A DNA stretch of 41,279 nt from Vibrio ichthyoenteri ATCC 700023 (GCF_000222605.1 NZ_AFWF01000278.1:1-41279), one strand, 5' to 3'; positions 27,407 to 37,054 are shown, counted from the first letter of the stretch. Numbers and translations: made by a program. The notes: generated by a model from the sequence alone, not told the origin.

Positions 27407-28711
27407 ATGAAATTTCCTGGTCAACGTAAATCGAAGCACTATTTTCCCGTCCATGCTCGCGACCCATTGGTAAGCCAAGCGCAAGAGAGCAAGAAGATGT
27501 CTCGTACCCATATTATTGGTATCGATCAGACATTGGTGGATATTGAAGCGAAAGTCGGTTCGGATCTGATCGAAAAATACGGACTGAGTAAGGGACACTC
27601 ACTGGTTATTGACGACCAAACGGCAGAAGCGTTATATAACGAACTGAAAGACCAAGCGCTTATTACTAATGAATATGCGGGTGGTACGATTGGTAATACA
27701 CTTCATAACTACTCAGTGTTGGCGGATGATCGTTCAACCTTGTTGGGTGTTATGAGCCAAGATATTAAAATTGGCAGCTATGGCTACCGTTATTTGTGTA
27801 ATACATCGAGCCGAATGGACTTGAACTACCTACAAGGTGTTGAAGGTGCAATTGGTCGCTGTTTCGCACTTATTACTGAAGATGGTGAACGTACTTTTGC
27901 AATTAGTGAAGGTCAAATGAACCAACTTCGCCCTGATAGCATTCCAGAAAAGATATTCAAAAATGCATCAGCGCTGGTATTAACGGCTTATTTAGTGCGC
28001 TGTAAACCAGGTGATCCTATGCCTGAAGCTACAATGCGTGCGATTGAATACGCGAAAAAATATGATGTGCCAGTGGTATTAACACTTGGTACCAAATTCG
28101 TTATTCAAGATGATCCTACATTCTGGCAAGACTTTTTACGTGACCATGTTTCTGTTGTGGCAATGAATGAAGATGAAGCTGAAGCCCTAACGGGTGAAGC
28201 GGACCCACTTGCTGCATCAGATAAAGCTCTTGAGTGGGTTGATCTGGTTTTATGTACTGCAGGCCCTGTTGGTCTATATATGGCTGGTTACACTGAAGAC
28301 AGCGCTAAGCGTGAGACATCGCTGCCGCTATTGCCGGGTTGTATTGCTGAATTTAACCAATACGAGTTCAGTCGTCCGGCATTTAAAGCACTATGTGATG
28401 ATCCAATTAAAGTCTATTCACATATTTCACCTTATATGGGTGGCCCAGAGAAAATCAAAAATACCAATGGTGCAGGCGACGCGGCGTTATCAGCTTTATT
28501 GCATGATATGGCGGCAAATAAATACCACAAAGAAAACGTACCAAACTCAAGTAAGCATGCACACGCATACTTGACATACTCTTCGTTTTCTCAAGTGTGT
28601 AAATACTCAAACCGTGCCAGTTATGAAGTACTCGTTCAACACTCCCCTCGTTTATCGCGAGGCTTGCCTGAACGAGAAGATAGCTTGGAAGAAGCTTACT
28701 GGGAAAGATAA
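27407..28711 (+). CDS. gsk: Inosine-guanosine kinase
   Basis: PfkB-family nucleoside kinase that salvages inosine and guanosine to IMP and GMP. 434 aa, the same length as E. coli Gsk and closely similar along it: 'MKFPGQRKSKHYFPVHARDPL', 'GIDQTLVDIEAKV', 'YAGGTIGNTLHNYSVLADDRS', 'AMNEDEAEALTGE', and the catalytic 'NTNGAGDAALSALLHD' with the anion-hole GAGD. The upstream PurR box ties salvage to purine status. Confidence 0.98.
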   Translation: MKFPGQRKSKHYFPVHARDPLVSQAQESKKMSRTHIIGIDQTLVDIEAKVGSDLIEKYGLSKGHSLVIDDQTAEALYNELKDQALITNEYAGGTIGNTLHNYSVLADDRSTLLGVMSQDIKIGSYGYRYLCNTSSRMDLNYLQGVEGAIGRCFALITEDGERTFAISEGQMNQLRPDSIPEKIFKNASALVLTAYLVRCKPGDPMPEATMRAIEYAKKYDVPVVLTLGTKFVIQDDPTFWQDFLRDHVSVVAMNEDEAEALTGEADPLAASDKALEWVDLVLCTAGPVGLYMAGYTEDSAKRETSLPLLPGCIAEFNQYEFSRPAFKALCDDPIKVYSHISPYMGGPEKIKNTNGAGDAALSALLHDMAANKYHKENVPNSSKHAHAYLTYSSFSQVCKYSNRASYEVLVQHSPRLSRGLPEREDSLEEAYWER

Positions 28712-28762
28712 TAAATAGAATAATGCCTGCTATTGAGCTGGCATTATTTTTATTGCCGGTAT

Positions 28763-28792
28763 AAAAAAGGCTCCTAATTAGGAGCCTTTTTT
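28763..28792. terminator. Bidirectional terminator between gsk and hns
   Basis: Perfect inverted repeat AAAAAAGGCTCCTAA / TTAGGAGCCTTTTTT between convergent genes. Confidence 0.93.
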
Positions 28793-28804
28793 GTTGGTTG
28801 AAGA

Positions 28805-29212
28805 CTAGATTAAGAACTCTTCTAGTTTACGACCTGAATCTAATAGTGCTTGAATAGCTGATGGTGTACGACCTTGACCTGTCCAAGTCTTTTCATCGCC
28901 GTTAGTATCTTGGTACTTGTATTTTGCTGGGCGTGGTGCGCGTTTTGCTTTCGCTTTTGTTTTTGTTTCACCAGCCAACGCACTAATTAGTGCTTCTACA
29001 TCGATACCGTCTTTTGCGATTTGTTCAGCGATAGCGGCAAGTTTTGCTTCTTGCTCTGCGCGCTCAGCGAGTTCAGCTTCGTCTGCTTCTTTACGCTCTG
29101 ATACAACAAGCGTTAATTTTTCCAATGCTTCTTCTAGTTGCTCTAGAGTCAGTTCACGAGAGAAAGCACGCAGGCTACGGATGTTTAAAAGTGTTTTTGT
29201 TAATTCCGACAT
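28805..29212 (-). CDS. hns: H-NS family nucleoid-associated protein
   Basis: Global silencer of AT-rich DNA (VicH in V. cholerae). 135 aa. The N-terminal dimerisation and oligomerisation helices (1-80) run 'MSELTKTLLNIRSLRAFSREL'. A Lys/Ala-rich linker (about 84-95) precedes the C-terminal DNA-binding domain with the hook motif 'TWTGQGRTP'. The ATG at 29212 fits the family start; the frame extends four codons to a TTG. The upstream region is very AT-rich, as expected for an autoregulated hns gene. Confidence 0.96.
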   Translation of the reverse strand: MSELTKTLLNIRSLRAFSRELTLEQLEEALEKLTLVVSERKEADEAELAERAEQEAKLAAIAEQIAKDGIDVEALISALAGETKTKAKAKRAPRPAKYKYQDTNGDEKTWTGQGRTPSAIQALLDSGRKLEEFLI

Positions 29213-29734
29213 AAATGGCACCAATAATAATTAAGCGATAAATGGATATTAATCCCGTAATGGGGATATTACAATTCAATTATATAAAATTAAATAAAAA
29301 ATAATTATTACAATTCCAACGTAAGTAAGTTTTAAGCTCACTTCACATTCTATTGTTTACTTAATACTTCAATTTAGCGAGAAGTAACGACATTAAGTTT
29401 AGTGCTTGGTTTCATATATGCTAGTCGATTAGCAAAATTATTTATCTTGTGGAATGCAAGTTATAATAAATTTAGCTTGAGTATATATGACAGTATTAAC
29501 CGAAAGCTGACAATTTAGTATGAAATAGCAGCGTAATGACAAGAGAGACTCGTTTACACCTTTGTTGCATATGTTGGTCTGCGGAGAGGGATATACGCTG
29601 ATAAAAAACGCAATAAAGTTTAGGTCGATGTATTGAAATGATGTTTAAGATAAGTACAATGGTCGTCACCTGATGCGTTGTCTTAGTTAAAGCTATGTTA
29701 AATTTAGTTTAATGCAGTTTGATATTTGGTCAAT
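29213..29734. other. AT-rich intergenic region between hns and the lysine riboswitch
   Basis: About 520 nt. It holds the hns promoter and leader (with a short ATCCC-N6-GGGAT repeat at 29252-29267) and the promoter of the riboswitch transcript, which I cannot place confidently. No protein frame with a ribosome site was found; a 21-codon frame at about 29536 lacks one. The length leaves room for an sRNA, but nothing in the sequence demonstrates it. Confidence 0.5.
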
Positions 29735-29910
29735 GCGGTAGAGGAGCGGAATGAATGAGTCGCGTTTGTTGGGGTGATGCCAATGAGCAAACGTAAAAGG
29801 TCTTTTCCGCCGAAGTGAGTTTGTAGATCAAAACAGCTTGCTGGGGTTGCACTCGAATAGGGGCAACACTGCCATAGTCTATTATTTGTATAACTATGGA
29901 GCGCTACTGT
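29735..29910 (+). ncRNA. Lysine riboswitch
   Basis: The segment carries the lysine-riboswitch core: 'GTAGAGGAGCG' at the 5' side, 'GGGGTGATGCCAATGAG', 'AAGGTCTTTTCCGCCGAAGTGA', 'GCTGGGGTTGCACTCGAA' and 'ACTATGGAGCGCTAC' at the 3' side. P1 pairs GCGGTAG (29735-29741) with CTACTGT (29904-29910), and a further helix pairs CCATAGT with ACTATGG. Lysine binding should lower expression of the downstream transporter. In 29911-30024 two weak hairpins follow (29915-29937; 29941-29959 followed at a distance by TTTTT at 29966-29970), one of which may be the expression platform. Confidence 0.92.
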
Positions 29911-30024
29911 AGGCTAGGGCAAGTGTTCACTTTCCTATCGCTATGTTTTAAATGCATAGACTATCTTTTTAGTCCTTGCGTCTGCAGTAGATCTCTAACC
30001 AATTATTACTGGTTTTTGAAGATC

Positions 30025-31620
30025 ATGAATTTAATCGATTTTGCTACATCCCCTTTTTCACTGCTGCCTCCGGTAGTAGCCTTGAGTCTTGCCATTATTA
30101 CTCGTCGTGTTCTGCTTTCGTTGGGCGCGGGTATCGTATTAGGCGCAGTTTTGTTGGCTGATTATTCCCTTGGTGGCGCAGCTGGCTACGTCAAAAATAC
30201 GGTCGTTGGCGTTTTTATTGAAGATGGCGCATTAAATGCCGGTAACATGAGCATTATTGGCTTCTTGTTGTTGCTGGGTATGATGACGGCGTTATTGACA
30301 TTGTCTGGCGGTACGCGCGCTTTTGCCGATTGGGCTCAATCACGTATTAAAAGTAAACGTGGTGCGAAACTATTAGCGGCATTTTTAGGTATTTTCATCT
30401 TCATTGATGATTACTTTAACAGCCTCGCAGTGGGTGCGATTTCTCGCCCGGTGACTGACCGTTTCTATGTATCACGCGCGAAACTTGCTTACATTCTCGA
30501 TTCAACCGCTGCCCCTATGTGTGTTGTGATGCCCGCTTCTAGCTGGGGTGCATACATCATGACCATTATTAGTGGTATTTTGGTTTCGCACGGCATCACA
30601 GAATATTCTGCTTTAGGCGCGTACATGCGCTTAGTACCGATGAACTTCTATGCCATCTTTGCACTACTAATGGTATTTGCGGTTTCATGGTTTGGTTTGA
30701 ATGTTGGCAAAATGCGTGAGCATGAAATTGCCGCTTCTCAAGGCCGTGGTTTTGATGACGAAAAGCAAACAGATGAACTTGAAGAAGCACGTTCTCTAGA
30801 CGAAGAGCTGGATATTAATGAAAGTGATAAAGGTCGAGTGTCTGATCTTGTTCTACCGATTGTCCTACTTATTATCGCGACGGTGATTTCGATGCTGTAC
30901 ACCGGCGGTCAAGTCCTTGCAGAAAGCGGTAAGCCATTTGCTTTGCTTGGTGCATTTGAAAATACCAATGTAGGCACCTCATTGATTTACGGTGGTTCAG
31001 TTGGTCTTCTTGTTGCTCTGATCACTGTTATTCGCCAACGTATTCCTGCTATTGAAGTGACTCGTACCCTGGTTATTGGTGCTAAATCGATGTTCGGTGC
31101 AATTCTAATTCTTATTTTTGCATGGTCGATTGGTACGGTTATTGGTGACATGAAAACAGGTAGTTACTTATCTACTATGGCGCAAGGTAACGTGGACCCA
31201 CACTGGTTACCAGTGATCCTATTCTTGTTGTCTGGTGTGATGGCATTTGCAACCGGTAGTTCATGGGGGACGTTTGGTATTATGTTGCCAATCGCAGGTG
31301 ATATGGCCGGTAACACCGATATCACGCTAATGCTACCGATGCTTAGTGCAGTGCTCGCTGGCTCAGTATTTGGCGATCACTGTTCTCCAATCTCGGATAC
31401 GACCATCTTGTCTTCAACGGGGGCTCGTTGCTGCCATATTGATCACGTAACGACTCAGCTTCCTTATGCATTGTCGGTAGCTTTGATTTCGTGTATCGGC
31501 TTTATTGTGCTTGGTATGACAGAGTCATTAATGTTGTCTCTAACTGCGTGTAGTGCAGCATTTATCGCGGTATGTTTTGTTTTGAACAGCTTGTCCAAAT
31601 CAAAGATGACGACGCAATAA
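30025..31620 (+). CDS. NhaC-superfamily transporter, probable lysine transporter (LysW-like)
   Basis: 531-aa membrane protein with about 11 or 12 hydrophobic helices and the Na+/H+ antiporter (NhaC-type) motifs 'FIDDYFNSLAVG', 'FATGSSWGTFGIMLPI' and 'GSVFGDHCSPISDTTILSSTGA'. An acidic cytoplasmic loop at about 230-275 divides two halves. Earlier comparative work linked this branch, when under a lysine riboswitch, to lysine transport, so the riboswitch here indicates lysine import rather than plain Na+/H+ exchange; direct proof is lacking. The ATG at 30025 fits the family. An upstream in-frame extension to 29896 crosses the riboswitch and is not credible. Confidence 0.88.
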   Translation: MNLIDFATSPFSLLPPVVALSLAIITRRVLLSLGAGIVLGAVLLADYSLGGAAGYVKNTVVGVFIEDGALNAGNMSIIGFLLLLGMMTALLTLSGGTRAFADWAQSRIKSKRGAKLLAAFLGIFIFIDDYFNSLAVGAISRPVTDRFYVSRAKLAYILDSTAAPMCVVMPASSWGAYIMTIISGILVSHGITEYSALGAYMRLVPMNFYAIFALLMVFAVSWFGLNVGKMREHEIAASQGRGFDDEKQTDELEEARSLDEELDINESDKGRVSDLVLPIVLLIIATVISMLYTGGQVLAESGKPFALLGAFENTNVGTSLIYGGSVGLLVALITVIRQRIPAIEVTRTLVIGAKSMFGAILILIFAWSIGTVIGDMKTGSYLSTMAQGNVDPHWLPVILFLLSGVMAFATGSSWGTFGIMLPIAGDMAGNTDITLMLPMLSAVLAGSVFGDHCSPISDTTILSSTGARCCHIDHVTTQLPYALSVALISCIGFIVLGMTESLMLSLTACSAAFIAVCFVLNSLSKSKMTTQ

Positions 31621-31650
31621 TCTACGATTGATGATGTTAGTTTGGTGAAA

Positions 31651-31675
31651 AAGAGAGCTTAGGCTCTCTTTTTTT
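31651..31675 (+). terminator. Terminator after the NhaC-type transporter gene
   Basis: 8-bp stem AAGAGAGC / GCTCTCTT with a TTAG loop and a T7 tract, 30 nt after the stop. Confidence 0.92.
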
Positions 31676-31751
31676 GTTTCTAAGCTAACTTATTGATAAA
31701 GGTTAATAGAAAAGCTGTGTGTAGTGCGTTGAAAAAAACTTAAATTAAAGG

Positions 31752-31795
31752 TTGAAAAAAGTTAATGGCTTGGTTAGTGTGGTTATCAACCAAGC
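31752..31795 (+). promoter_or_regulatory. Candidate his operon promoter with overlapping dyad
   Basis: -35 TTGAAA (31752-31757), 17-nt spacer, weak -10 TAGTGT (31775-31780). An 8-bp inverted repeat GCTTGGTT / AACCAAGC (31768-31795) spans the -10 and presumed start site. It could be an operator or a hairpin at the RNA 5' end. Confidence 0.4.
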
Positions 31796-31817
31796 GGAAT
31801 TGAAGAGCTTAATTAGT

Positions 31818-31859
31818 ATGCGAAATATTGTAATGAACAATCACCATCACCCAATGTAG
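31818..31859 (+). CDS. hisL: his operon leader peptide
   Basis: 13-codon frame MRNIVMNNHHHPM with three consecutive His codons (31842-31850), placed just upstream of the attenuator structures of hisG. Ribosomes stalling at the His codons when His-tRNA is scarce would cover the 5' arm of the first hairpin. An internal ATG at codon 6 is an alternative start. E. coli HisL has seven His, so this is a short sensor. Confidence 0.8.
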   Translation: MRNIVMNNHHHPM

Positions 31860-31862
31860 TCT

Positions 31863-31966
31863 TTCGGGAGATGATCGCATACCCGGGGGACAGGAAACTC
31901 CCGGAGGCTAAATCAAAAGATTTTTAGAATTAACCCTCGGGAGACTCACATCTTCCGAGGGTTTTT
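31863..31966 (+). promoter_or_regulatory. his attenuator: competing hairpins and terminator
   Basis: Four mutually exclusive arms are visible. A is TTCGGGAG (31863-31870), B CTCCCGGAGG (31898-31907), C CCCTCGGGAG (31934-31943), and D CCGAGGGTT (31955-31963). A:B is the pause hairpin, B:C the antiterminator, and C:D (AACCCTCGG / CCGAGGGTT) the terminator, followed by a T-tract. This is classic His-tRNA-controlled attenuation ahead of hisG. Confidence 0.9.
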
Positions 31967-32022
31967 CAATTTTAGTGTCTTGAAAACTAAGAATTATCAA
32001 AAATTTGCACAGGGATATCGCA

Positions 32023-32919
32023 ATGCAAACACAACGCCTAAGAATCGCAATACAAAAGAAAGGTCGCCTCAGCAAAGAGTGTCAACTACTGCTGAAACAG
32101 TGTGGCGTCAAATTTACCATCATGGGTGAGCGCCTCGTGGTTCATTCGCAAAACATGCCGATTGATTTGTTACTGGTTCGTGACGATGATATTCCCGGCC
32201 TCATTATGGACGGTGTGGTTGATTTAGGCTTTATTGGTGAGAATGAGCTAGAAGAAGTTCGCTTAGATCGTAAAGCGCTTGGTGAGCCAAATGAGTTTCT
32301 GCAACTGCGTCGTCTTGATTTTGGTGGTTGTCGTCTTTCAATTGCCATCAATAAAGACCAGCAATATACCGGCCCTCAAGATCTTGCGGGTAAGCGCATC
32401 GCCACCACTTACCCACACCTGCTCAAAGCCTACATGGATGAGCAAGGCATTCCATTTTCTACCTGTATGCTCACAGGCTCTGTTGAAGTCGCCCCCCGTG
32501 CCGGATTGGCAGATGCAATTGCCGATCTCGTTTCAACCGGTGCAACCCTTGAAGCTAATGGTCTAAAAGAAGCCGAAGTTATCTTCCGCTCGAAAGCGAC
32601 CTTGATTCAACGCACGGGCGAGTTTGCCGCGGATAAACAAGCGTTGATCGAAAAACTACTTACGCGCATGCAAGGCGTACAGCAAGCCAAAGAATCCAAG
32701 TACATCATGCTGCACGCGCCTGTCGATCGTTTAGAGCAAGTGAAAGCTTTGCTGCCGGGTGCAGAAGATCCAACGGTGTTGCCGCTGTCTGCGGATAAAC
32801 AAAAAGTGGCTGTTCACCTAGTGAGTACAGAAAATCTTTTCTGGGAAACCATGGAACAACTTAAAGAATTAGGTGCGAGCTCGATTCTTGTACTACCGAT
32901 TGAAAAAATGATGGAGTAA
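32023..32919 (+). CDS. hisG: ATP phosphoribosyltransferase
   Basis: First, feedback-inhibited step of histidine synthesis (PRPP + ATP). 298 aa, long-form HisG with the C-terminal regulatory domain. Motifs: '[13 protein letters not shown]', '[17 protein letters not shown]'-type segment, '[15 protein letters not shown]', PRPP loop '[14 protein letters not shown]', and the C-terminal '[14 protein letters not shown]'. The ATG at 32023 has AGGGAT upstream and fits the family; the frame is open to 32005. It is the first gene of hisGDCBHAFI. Confidence 0.97.
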   Translation: MQTQRLRIAIQKKGRLSKECQLLLKQCGVKFTIMGERLVVHSQNMPIDLLLVRDDDIPGLIMDGVVDLGFIGENELEEVRLDRKALGEPNEFLQLRRLDFGGCRLSIAINKDQQYTGPQDLAGKRIATTYPHLLKAYMDEQGIPFSTCMLTGSVEVAPRAGLADAIADLVSTGATLEANGLKEAEVIFRSKATLIQRTGEFAADKQALIEKLLTRMQGVQQAKESKYIMLHAPVDRLEQVKALLPGAEDPTVLPLSADKQKVAVHLVSTENLFWETMEQLKELGASSILVLPIEKMME

Positions 32920-32923
32920 GCCA

Positions 32924-34225
32924 ATGAGAACAGTGGTATGGCAATCTCTGAGTGAAACACAGCAAGATGCGGTATTAGAGCGTCCAGCGATTGCGGAAGG
33001 GGCAAATATCACGGCGGCAGTGTCGCAAGTGATTGCGCAGGTTCGCCAACAGGGCGATGCAGCGGTGCGAGAACTGACTGAAAAGTTTGATCGTGTCTCT
33101 CCAAACTCTATTCGTGTTTCACAGCAAGAAATCGATGACGCTTCAGGGCGATTGAGTGAAAAAATGAAGCAAGCGCTTGAACAAGCGTATAGCAATATTG
33201 CCAAGTTTCATAAAGCGCAAAAACCACAGCCTCTGAAGGTGGAAACCCAACCGGGTGTTGTGTGTGAGCAAGTGACGCGTCCTATTCAAAATGTGGGGCT
33301 ATACATTCCCGGTGGCAGTGCGCCATTGCCTTCAACAGTATTGATGCTGGGCGTGCCATCGCAAATAGCCGGCTGCCAAAAAGTGGTGCTCTGCTCACCT
33401 CCGCCGATTGCCGATGAAATCCTTTATGTTGCTAAGTTATGTAACATCGACGAGGTGTATAACATTGGTGGTGGTCAAGCGATTGCGGCCATGGCTTACG
33501 GCACAGAATCGGTCAGCAAAGTAGATAAGATTTTTGGCCCAGGGAATGCCTATGTCACCGAAGCTAAGCGTCAAGTGAGCAATGATTTCCGCGGCGCGGC
33601 GATTGATATGCCAGCTGGTCCTTCGGAAGTGCTGGTGATTGCCGATGAAACCGCTGATCCTGACTTTATTGCTTCAGATTTGCTGAGCCAAGCGGAACAT
33701 GGTCCTGATTCTCAAGTGGTTTTGGTTACGCCTTCACCGGTGATTGCGGATCAAGTGGCTGACGCTGTTCTGCGTCAATTGAAAGAGCTATCTCGCGCAG
33801 ATATTGCCGAGAAAGCACTCGCATCAAGTTTGATTATTATCTCTGAGTCTCTAACTCAAGCGGTATCTATTTCAAACTTTTATGGCCCAGAACACTTGAT
33901 TGTGCAAACCAAAAATCCACGTGAGTTGTTGCCATTACTGGATAACGCCGGTTCGATATTCCTAGGTGATTGGTCACCTGAGTCTGCGGGGGATTATGCA
34001 TCAGGCACTAATCACGTATTGCCAACTTACGGCTATACCCGCACCTATTCAAGCCTTGGTTTAGCTGACTTCTCTAAACGTATGACGGTGCAAGAACTGT
34101 CAGCGGAAGGCTTAAAAGCATTGGCGCCAACGGTGGTGACCATGGCAGAGGCAGAAGGTCTCGATGCACATAAACGTGCGGTGACTATTCGTGTTGAAAA
34201 ATTGCTTCAACGAGGAGAAGCATAA
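32924..34225 (+). CDS. hisD: Histidinol dehydrogenase
   Basis: Zinc and NAD enzyme for the last two oxidations, histidinol to histidine. 433 aa. Signatures: '[22 protein letters not shown]', '[19 protein letters not shown]', '[15 protein letters not shown]', '[13 protein letters not shown]' (zinc and catalytic Gln/His), 'EHLI' and '[15 protein letters not shown]'. It starts 4 nt after hisG and its stop shares a base with the hisC start (TAATG). Confidence 0.98.
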   Translation: MRTVVWQSLSETQQDAVLERPAIAEGANITAAVSQVIAQVRQQGDAAVRELTEKFDRVSPNSIRVSQQEIDDASGRLSEKMKQALEQAYSNIAKFHKAQKPQPLKVETQPGVVCEQVTRPIQNVGLYIPGGSAPLPSTVLMLGVPSQIAGCQKVVLCSPPPIADEILYVAKLCNIDEVYNIGGGQAIAAMAYGTESVSKVDKIFGPGNAYVTEAKRQVSNDFRGAAIDMPAGPSEVLVIADETADPDFIASDLLSQAEHGPDSQVVLVTPSPVIADQVADAVLRQLKELSRADIAEKALASSLIIISESLTQAVSISNFYGPEHLIVQTKNPRELLPLLDNAGSIFLGDWSPESAGDYASGTNHVLPTYGYTRTYSSLGLADFSKRMTVQELSAEGLKALAPTVVTMAEAEGLDAHKRAVTIRVEKLLQRGEA

Positions 34226-35265
34226 TGGAAAAGTTAGCTCGTAAGCAGGTCCAACAGCTAACGCCATATTTATCAGCGCGCCGCATTGGTGGCTGTGGTG
34301 ATGTATGGCTTAACGCAAATGAATCGCCATTTAATAATGAATATAAGACCGATTTTGCTCGTCTTAACCGCTACAGTGAATGTCAGCCAAAAGAGCTGAT
34401 TGAGGCTTACGCTTCCTATGCAGGCGTGAAGCCAGAGCAAACGCTCACTTCTCGTGGCGCAGATGAAGGTATTGAGCTGCTTATTCGTGCTTTTTGTGAA
34501 CCGAATGAAGACGCGATTCTATTTTGTCCACCAACCTATGGCATGTACGGCATCAGTGCCGAAACCATGGGTGTGACGCGTAAAGTCGTGCCTTTAACGG
34601 CAGAGTGGCAATTAGATTTAGCCACTATCGAGCAAAACCTAGATAACGTGAAACTGGTCTTTGTGTGTAGCCCAAACAACCCAACCGGTAATTTGGTTAA
34701 ACGTGAAGACATTATCTCACTGCTTGAAATGACCAAAGACCGCGCGATTGTGGTGATGGATGAAGCGTATATCGATTTTTGTCCAGAGGCGTCGACGGTT
34801 GATTTGCTGGAACAATATCCAAATCTGGCCATCTTACGTACCTTATCGAAAGCATTTGCACTGGCAGGTTTACGTTGTGGTTTCACTTTGGCGAGCGAAG
34901 AGATTATTAATCTTTTACTCAAAGTGATTGCTCCGTATCCAGTACCAATACCTGTTGCCGATATTGCCATTCAAGCGCTCTCTGAAGCGGGCCTTGCACG
35001 CGCCAAATACCAAATGCTCGATCTCAATGCCAACCGCGCTTACTTACAAGTGGGTCTATCGATGATTGCTGGCGTCGAAGTATTTGAAGGCTGGGGTAAT
35101 TACTTATTAGTTAAGTTTAGTGATGGTGATGCTCTGTTTAAAGGAGCATGGGATACAGGCATTATTCTGCGTAATTCACCGATAGAAAATTGTGTGCGCA
35201 TTAGTGTTGGTAACCGCGATGAGTGTGAAAAAACGGTTGGTTTTATCCGGAATTTTTACGCTTAA
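34225..35265 (+). CDS. hisC: Histidinol-phosphate aminotransferase
   Basis: PLP enzyme converting imidazole acetol phosphate to histidinol phosphate. 346 aa. Motifs: '[12 protein letters not shown]', '[17 protein letters not shown]', '[11 protein letters not shown]', '[13 protein letters not shown]', PLP lysine in '[16 protein letters not shown]', and '[16 protein letters not shown]'. Translationally coupled to hisD. A 91-nt gap with two hairpins separates it from hisB. Confidence 0.98.
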   Translation: MEKLARKQVQQLTPYLSARRIGGCGDVWLNANESPFNNEYKTDFARLNRYSECQPKELIEAYASYAGVKPEQTLTSRGADEGIELLIRAFCEPNEDAILFCPPTYGMYGISAETMGVTRKVVPLTAEWQLDLATIEQNLDNVKLVFVCSPNNPTGNLVKREDIISLLEMTKDRAIVVMDEAYIDFCPEASTVDLLEQYPNLAILRTLSKAFALAGLRCGFTLASEEIINLLLKVIAPYPVPIPVADIAIQALSEAGLARAKYQMLDLNANRAYLQVGLSMIAGVEVFEGWGNYLLVKFSDGDALFKGAWDTGIILRNSPIENCVRISVGNRDECEKTVGFIRNFYA

Positions 35266-35273
35266 TCCCTCTA

Positions 35274-35332
35274 AAACGCTAGGCGTTTGGATAGCAATAA
35301 TAATGAAAACCCTCTTGCTTAGTTAAGAGGGT
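35274..35332 (+). repeat. Two hairpins in the hisC-hisB gap
   Basis: First: AAACGC / GCGTTT with a TAG loop (35274-35288). Second: ACCCTCTT / AAGAGGGT with an 8-nt loop (35309-35332). Neither is followed by a T-tract on the plus strand, so they are more likely mRNA stabilising or processing elements than terminators. Confidence 0.6.
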
Positions 35333-35356
35333 AAAAATAGAAATAAGGATGTTCGA

Positions 35357-36430
35357 GTGAGCAAGCAGCAAAAAATACTTTTTATTGACCGTGATGGCAC
35401 CTTAATTGTTGAGCCGCCGGTTGATTTTCAAGTTGATCGTTTAGACAAGTTAAAACTAGAACCGTTTGTGATCCCAAGTTTGCTTGCGCTGCAAGATGCT
35501 GGGTATCGTTTAGTGATGGTCACTAACCAAGACGGTTTAGGAACAGATAGCTATCCACAAGCGGATTTCGATGCGCCACATGACATGATGATGGAAATCT
35601 TCGCATCACAAGGCGTGAAGTTTGATGACGTGTTGATTTGCCCGCACTTTGAAGAGCAAAACTGCTCTTGCCGCAAGCCAAAACTCGGTATGGTGAAGGA
35701 GTATCTACAAAACGGTAAAGTCGACTTCCAACACTCGGTTGTGATTGGTGATCGCCACACTGATCTTCAGTTAGCTGAAAACATGGCAATTCAAGGTATT
35801 CAATACCATCCGCAAACGATGGGTTGGCCGCAAATTCTCAAAGATTTGACGGTTAAAGCACGTGTGGCGGAAGTGATTCGTACCACCAAAGAAACCGACA
35901 TTAAAGTATTGGTTAACTTGGATGAGCAGGGCGGCAATGAGATCTCCACGGGCTTAGGCTTTTTTGATCACATGCTCGATCAAATCGCCACTCACGGCGG
36001 CTTTCAAATGAAGTGTACTGTTGAAGGTGATCTACACATTGATGATCACCACACGATTGAAGATACCGCATTGGCGCTAGGACAAGCATTAAAAGATGCA
36101 CTAGGCGATAAGCGTGGTATTGGCCGCTTTGGTTTTAGCCTGCCGATGGATGAATGTTTGGCGCAATGCGCGCTTGACCTTTCTGGTCGTCCATACCTGA
36201 AATTTGATGCTCAATTTAGCCGCGATCAAGTGGGTGATTTATCGACGGAAATGGTAGTGCACTTCTTCCGTTCATTGACCGATACATTAGCGTGTACCTT
36301 GCACCTATCGTCAGCGGGGGATAACGATCACCACATCATTGAAAGTCTGTTTAAAGCGTTCGGACGTACGCTGCGTCAAGCGATCAAAGTGGAAGGTAAC
36401 GAGCTGCCAAGCAGCAAAGGCGTATTGTAA
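35357..36430 (+). CDS. hisB: Bifunctional histidinol-phosphatase / imidazoleglycerol-phosphate dehydratase
   Basis: 357 aa with two fused enzymes. The N-terminal HAD phosphatase (about 1-165) shows 'FIDRDGTL' and a zinc-binding '[15 protein letters not shown]'. The C-terminal dehydratase (about 170-357) shows '[16 protein letters not shown]', '[14 protein letters not shown]' and '[17 protein letters not shown]', with the metal-binding His repeats. The fusion is typical of gammaproteobacteria. The start is GTG with AAGGA upstream. Confidence 0.98.
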   Translation: MSKQQKILFIDRDGTLIVEPPVDFQVDRLDKLKLEPFVIPSLLALQDAGYRLVMVTNQDGLGTDSYPQADFDAPHDMMMEIFASQGVKFDDVLICPHFEEQNCSCRKPKLGMVKEYLQNGKVDFQHSVVIGDRHTDLQLAENMAIQGIQYHPQTMGWPQILKDLTVKARVAEVIRTTKETDIKVLVNLDEQGGNEISTGLGFFDHMLDQIATHGGFQMKCTVEGDLHIDDHHTIEDTALALGQALKDALGDKRGIGRFGFSLPMDECLAQCALDLSGRPYLKFDAQFSRDQVGDLSTEMVVHFFRSLTDTLACTLHLSSAGDNDHHIIESLFKAFGRTLRQAIKVEGNELPSSKGVL

Positions 36431-36439
36431 GGAGTGGTC

Positions 36440-37054
36440 ATGAGCGAGCAGAAAGTTGTTATTATCGATACCGGTTGTGCCAATGTTTCTTCGGTTAAAT
36501 TCGCCATTGAACGCTTGGGCTTCGCAGTAGAAATCTCCAAAGAACCGCAAGTGGTATTGAGTGCGGATAAGCTATTTCTTCCCGGTGTTGGCACGGCGAG
36601 TGAAGCGATGAAAAACCTGCAAGAGCGCGATTTGATCAGCTTGGTTAAGCAAGTTGAAAAACCGCTATTGGGTATTTGCCTTGGCATGCAACTTCTCGGT
36701 AAGTCGTCACAAGAGAAAGGCCAAAAAGCAGACCAACTGGTTGAGTGTTTGGGCCTGTGTGATGGAGAAGTAAAACGGATGGAAACAGGCGCGTTACCAC
36801 TTCCTCATATGGGGTGGAATACCGTTAAGTCTCTACCGGAACACCCGCTATTTAAAGGTATCGAAGAGGGGGAATACTTCTACTTCGTGCACAGCTTTGC
36901 AATGCCAGTGGGCGAGTACACGATTGCGGAATGCGATTATGGCCAGCCGTTCACGGCGGCGGTGCAAAGTGGTAATTACTACGGTGTGCAGTTCCACCCA
37001 GAACGTTCGAGCAAAGCGGGCTCAAAGCTAATTGAGAACTTCTTAAACTTATAA
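36440..37054 (+). CDS. hisH: Imidazole glycerol phosphate synthase, glutaminase subunit
   Basis: Class I glutamine amidotransferase that feeds ammonia to HisF. 204 aa. Catalytic Cys in '[12 protein letters not shown]' and the His-Glu pair in '[11 protein letters not shown]'. The oxyanion region reads 'LPGVGTA'. The ATG at 36440 has AAGGAG just upstream; a GTG two codons earlier is less well placed. It lies 9 nt after hisB. Confidence 0.97.
   Translation: MSEQKVVIIDTGCANVSSVKFAIERLGFAVEISKEPQVVLSADKLFLPGVGTASEAMKNLQERDLISLVKQVEKPLLGICLGMQLLGKSSQEKGQKADQLVECLGLCDGEVKRMETGALPLPHMGWNTVKSLPEHPLFKGIEEGEYFYFVHSFAMPVGEYTIAECDYGQPFTAAVQSGNYYGVQFHPERSSKAGSKLIENFLNL

Noticed and set aside
29536-29601. 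21-codon Cys-rich frame in the hns-riboswitch gap
   Set aside because: No ribosome binding site, and too short to support from sequence alone.
29896-30024. 43-codon N-terminal extension of the NhaC-type transporter, Cys- and aromatic-rich
   Set aside because: It lies across the 3' end of the lysine riboswitch and its expression platform and has no ribosome site. The ATG at 30025 fits the family N-terminus.
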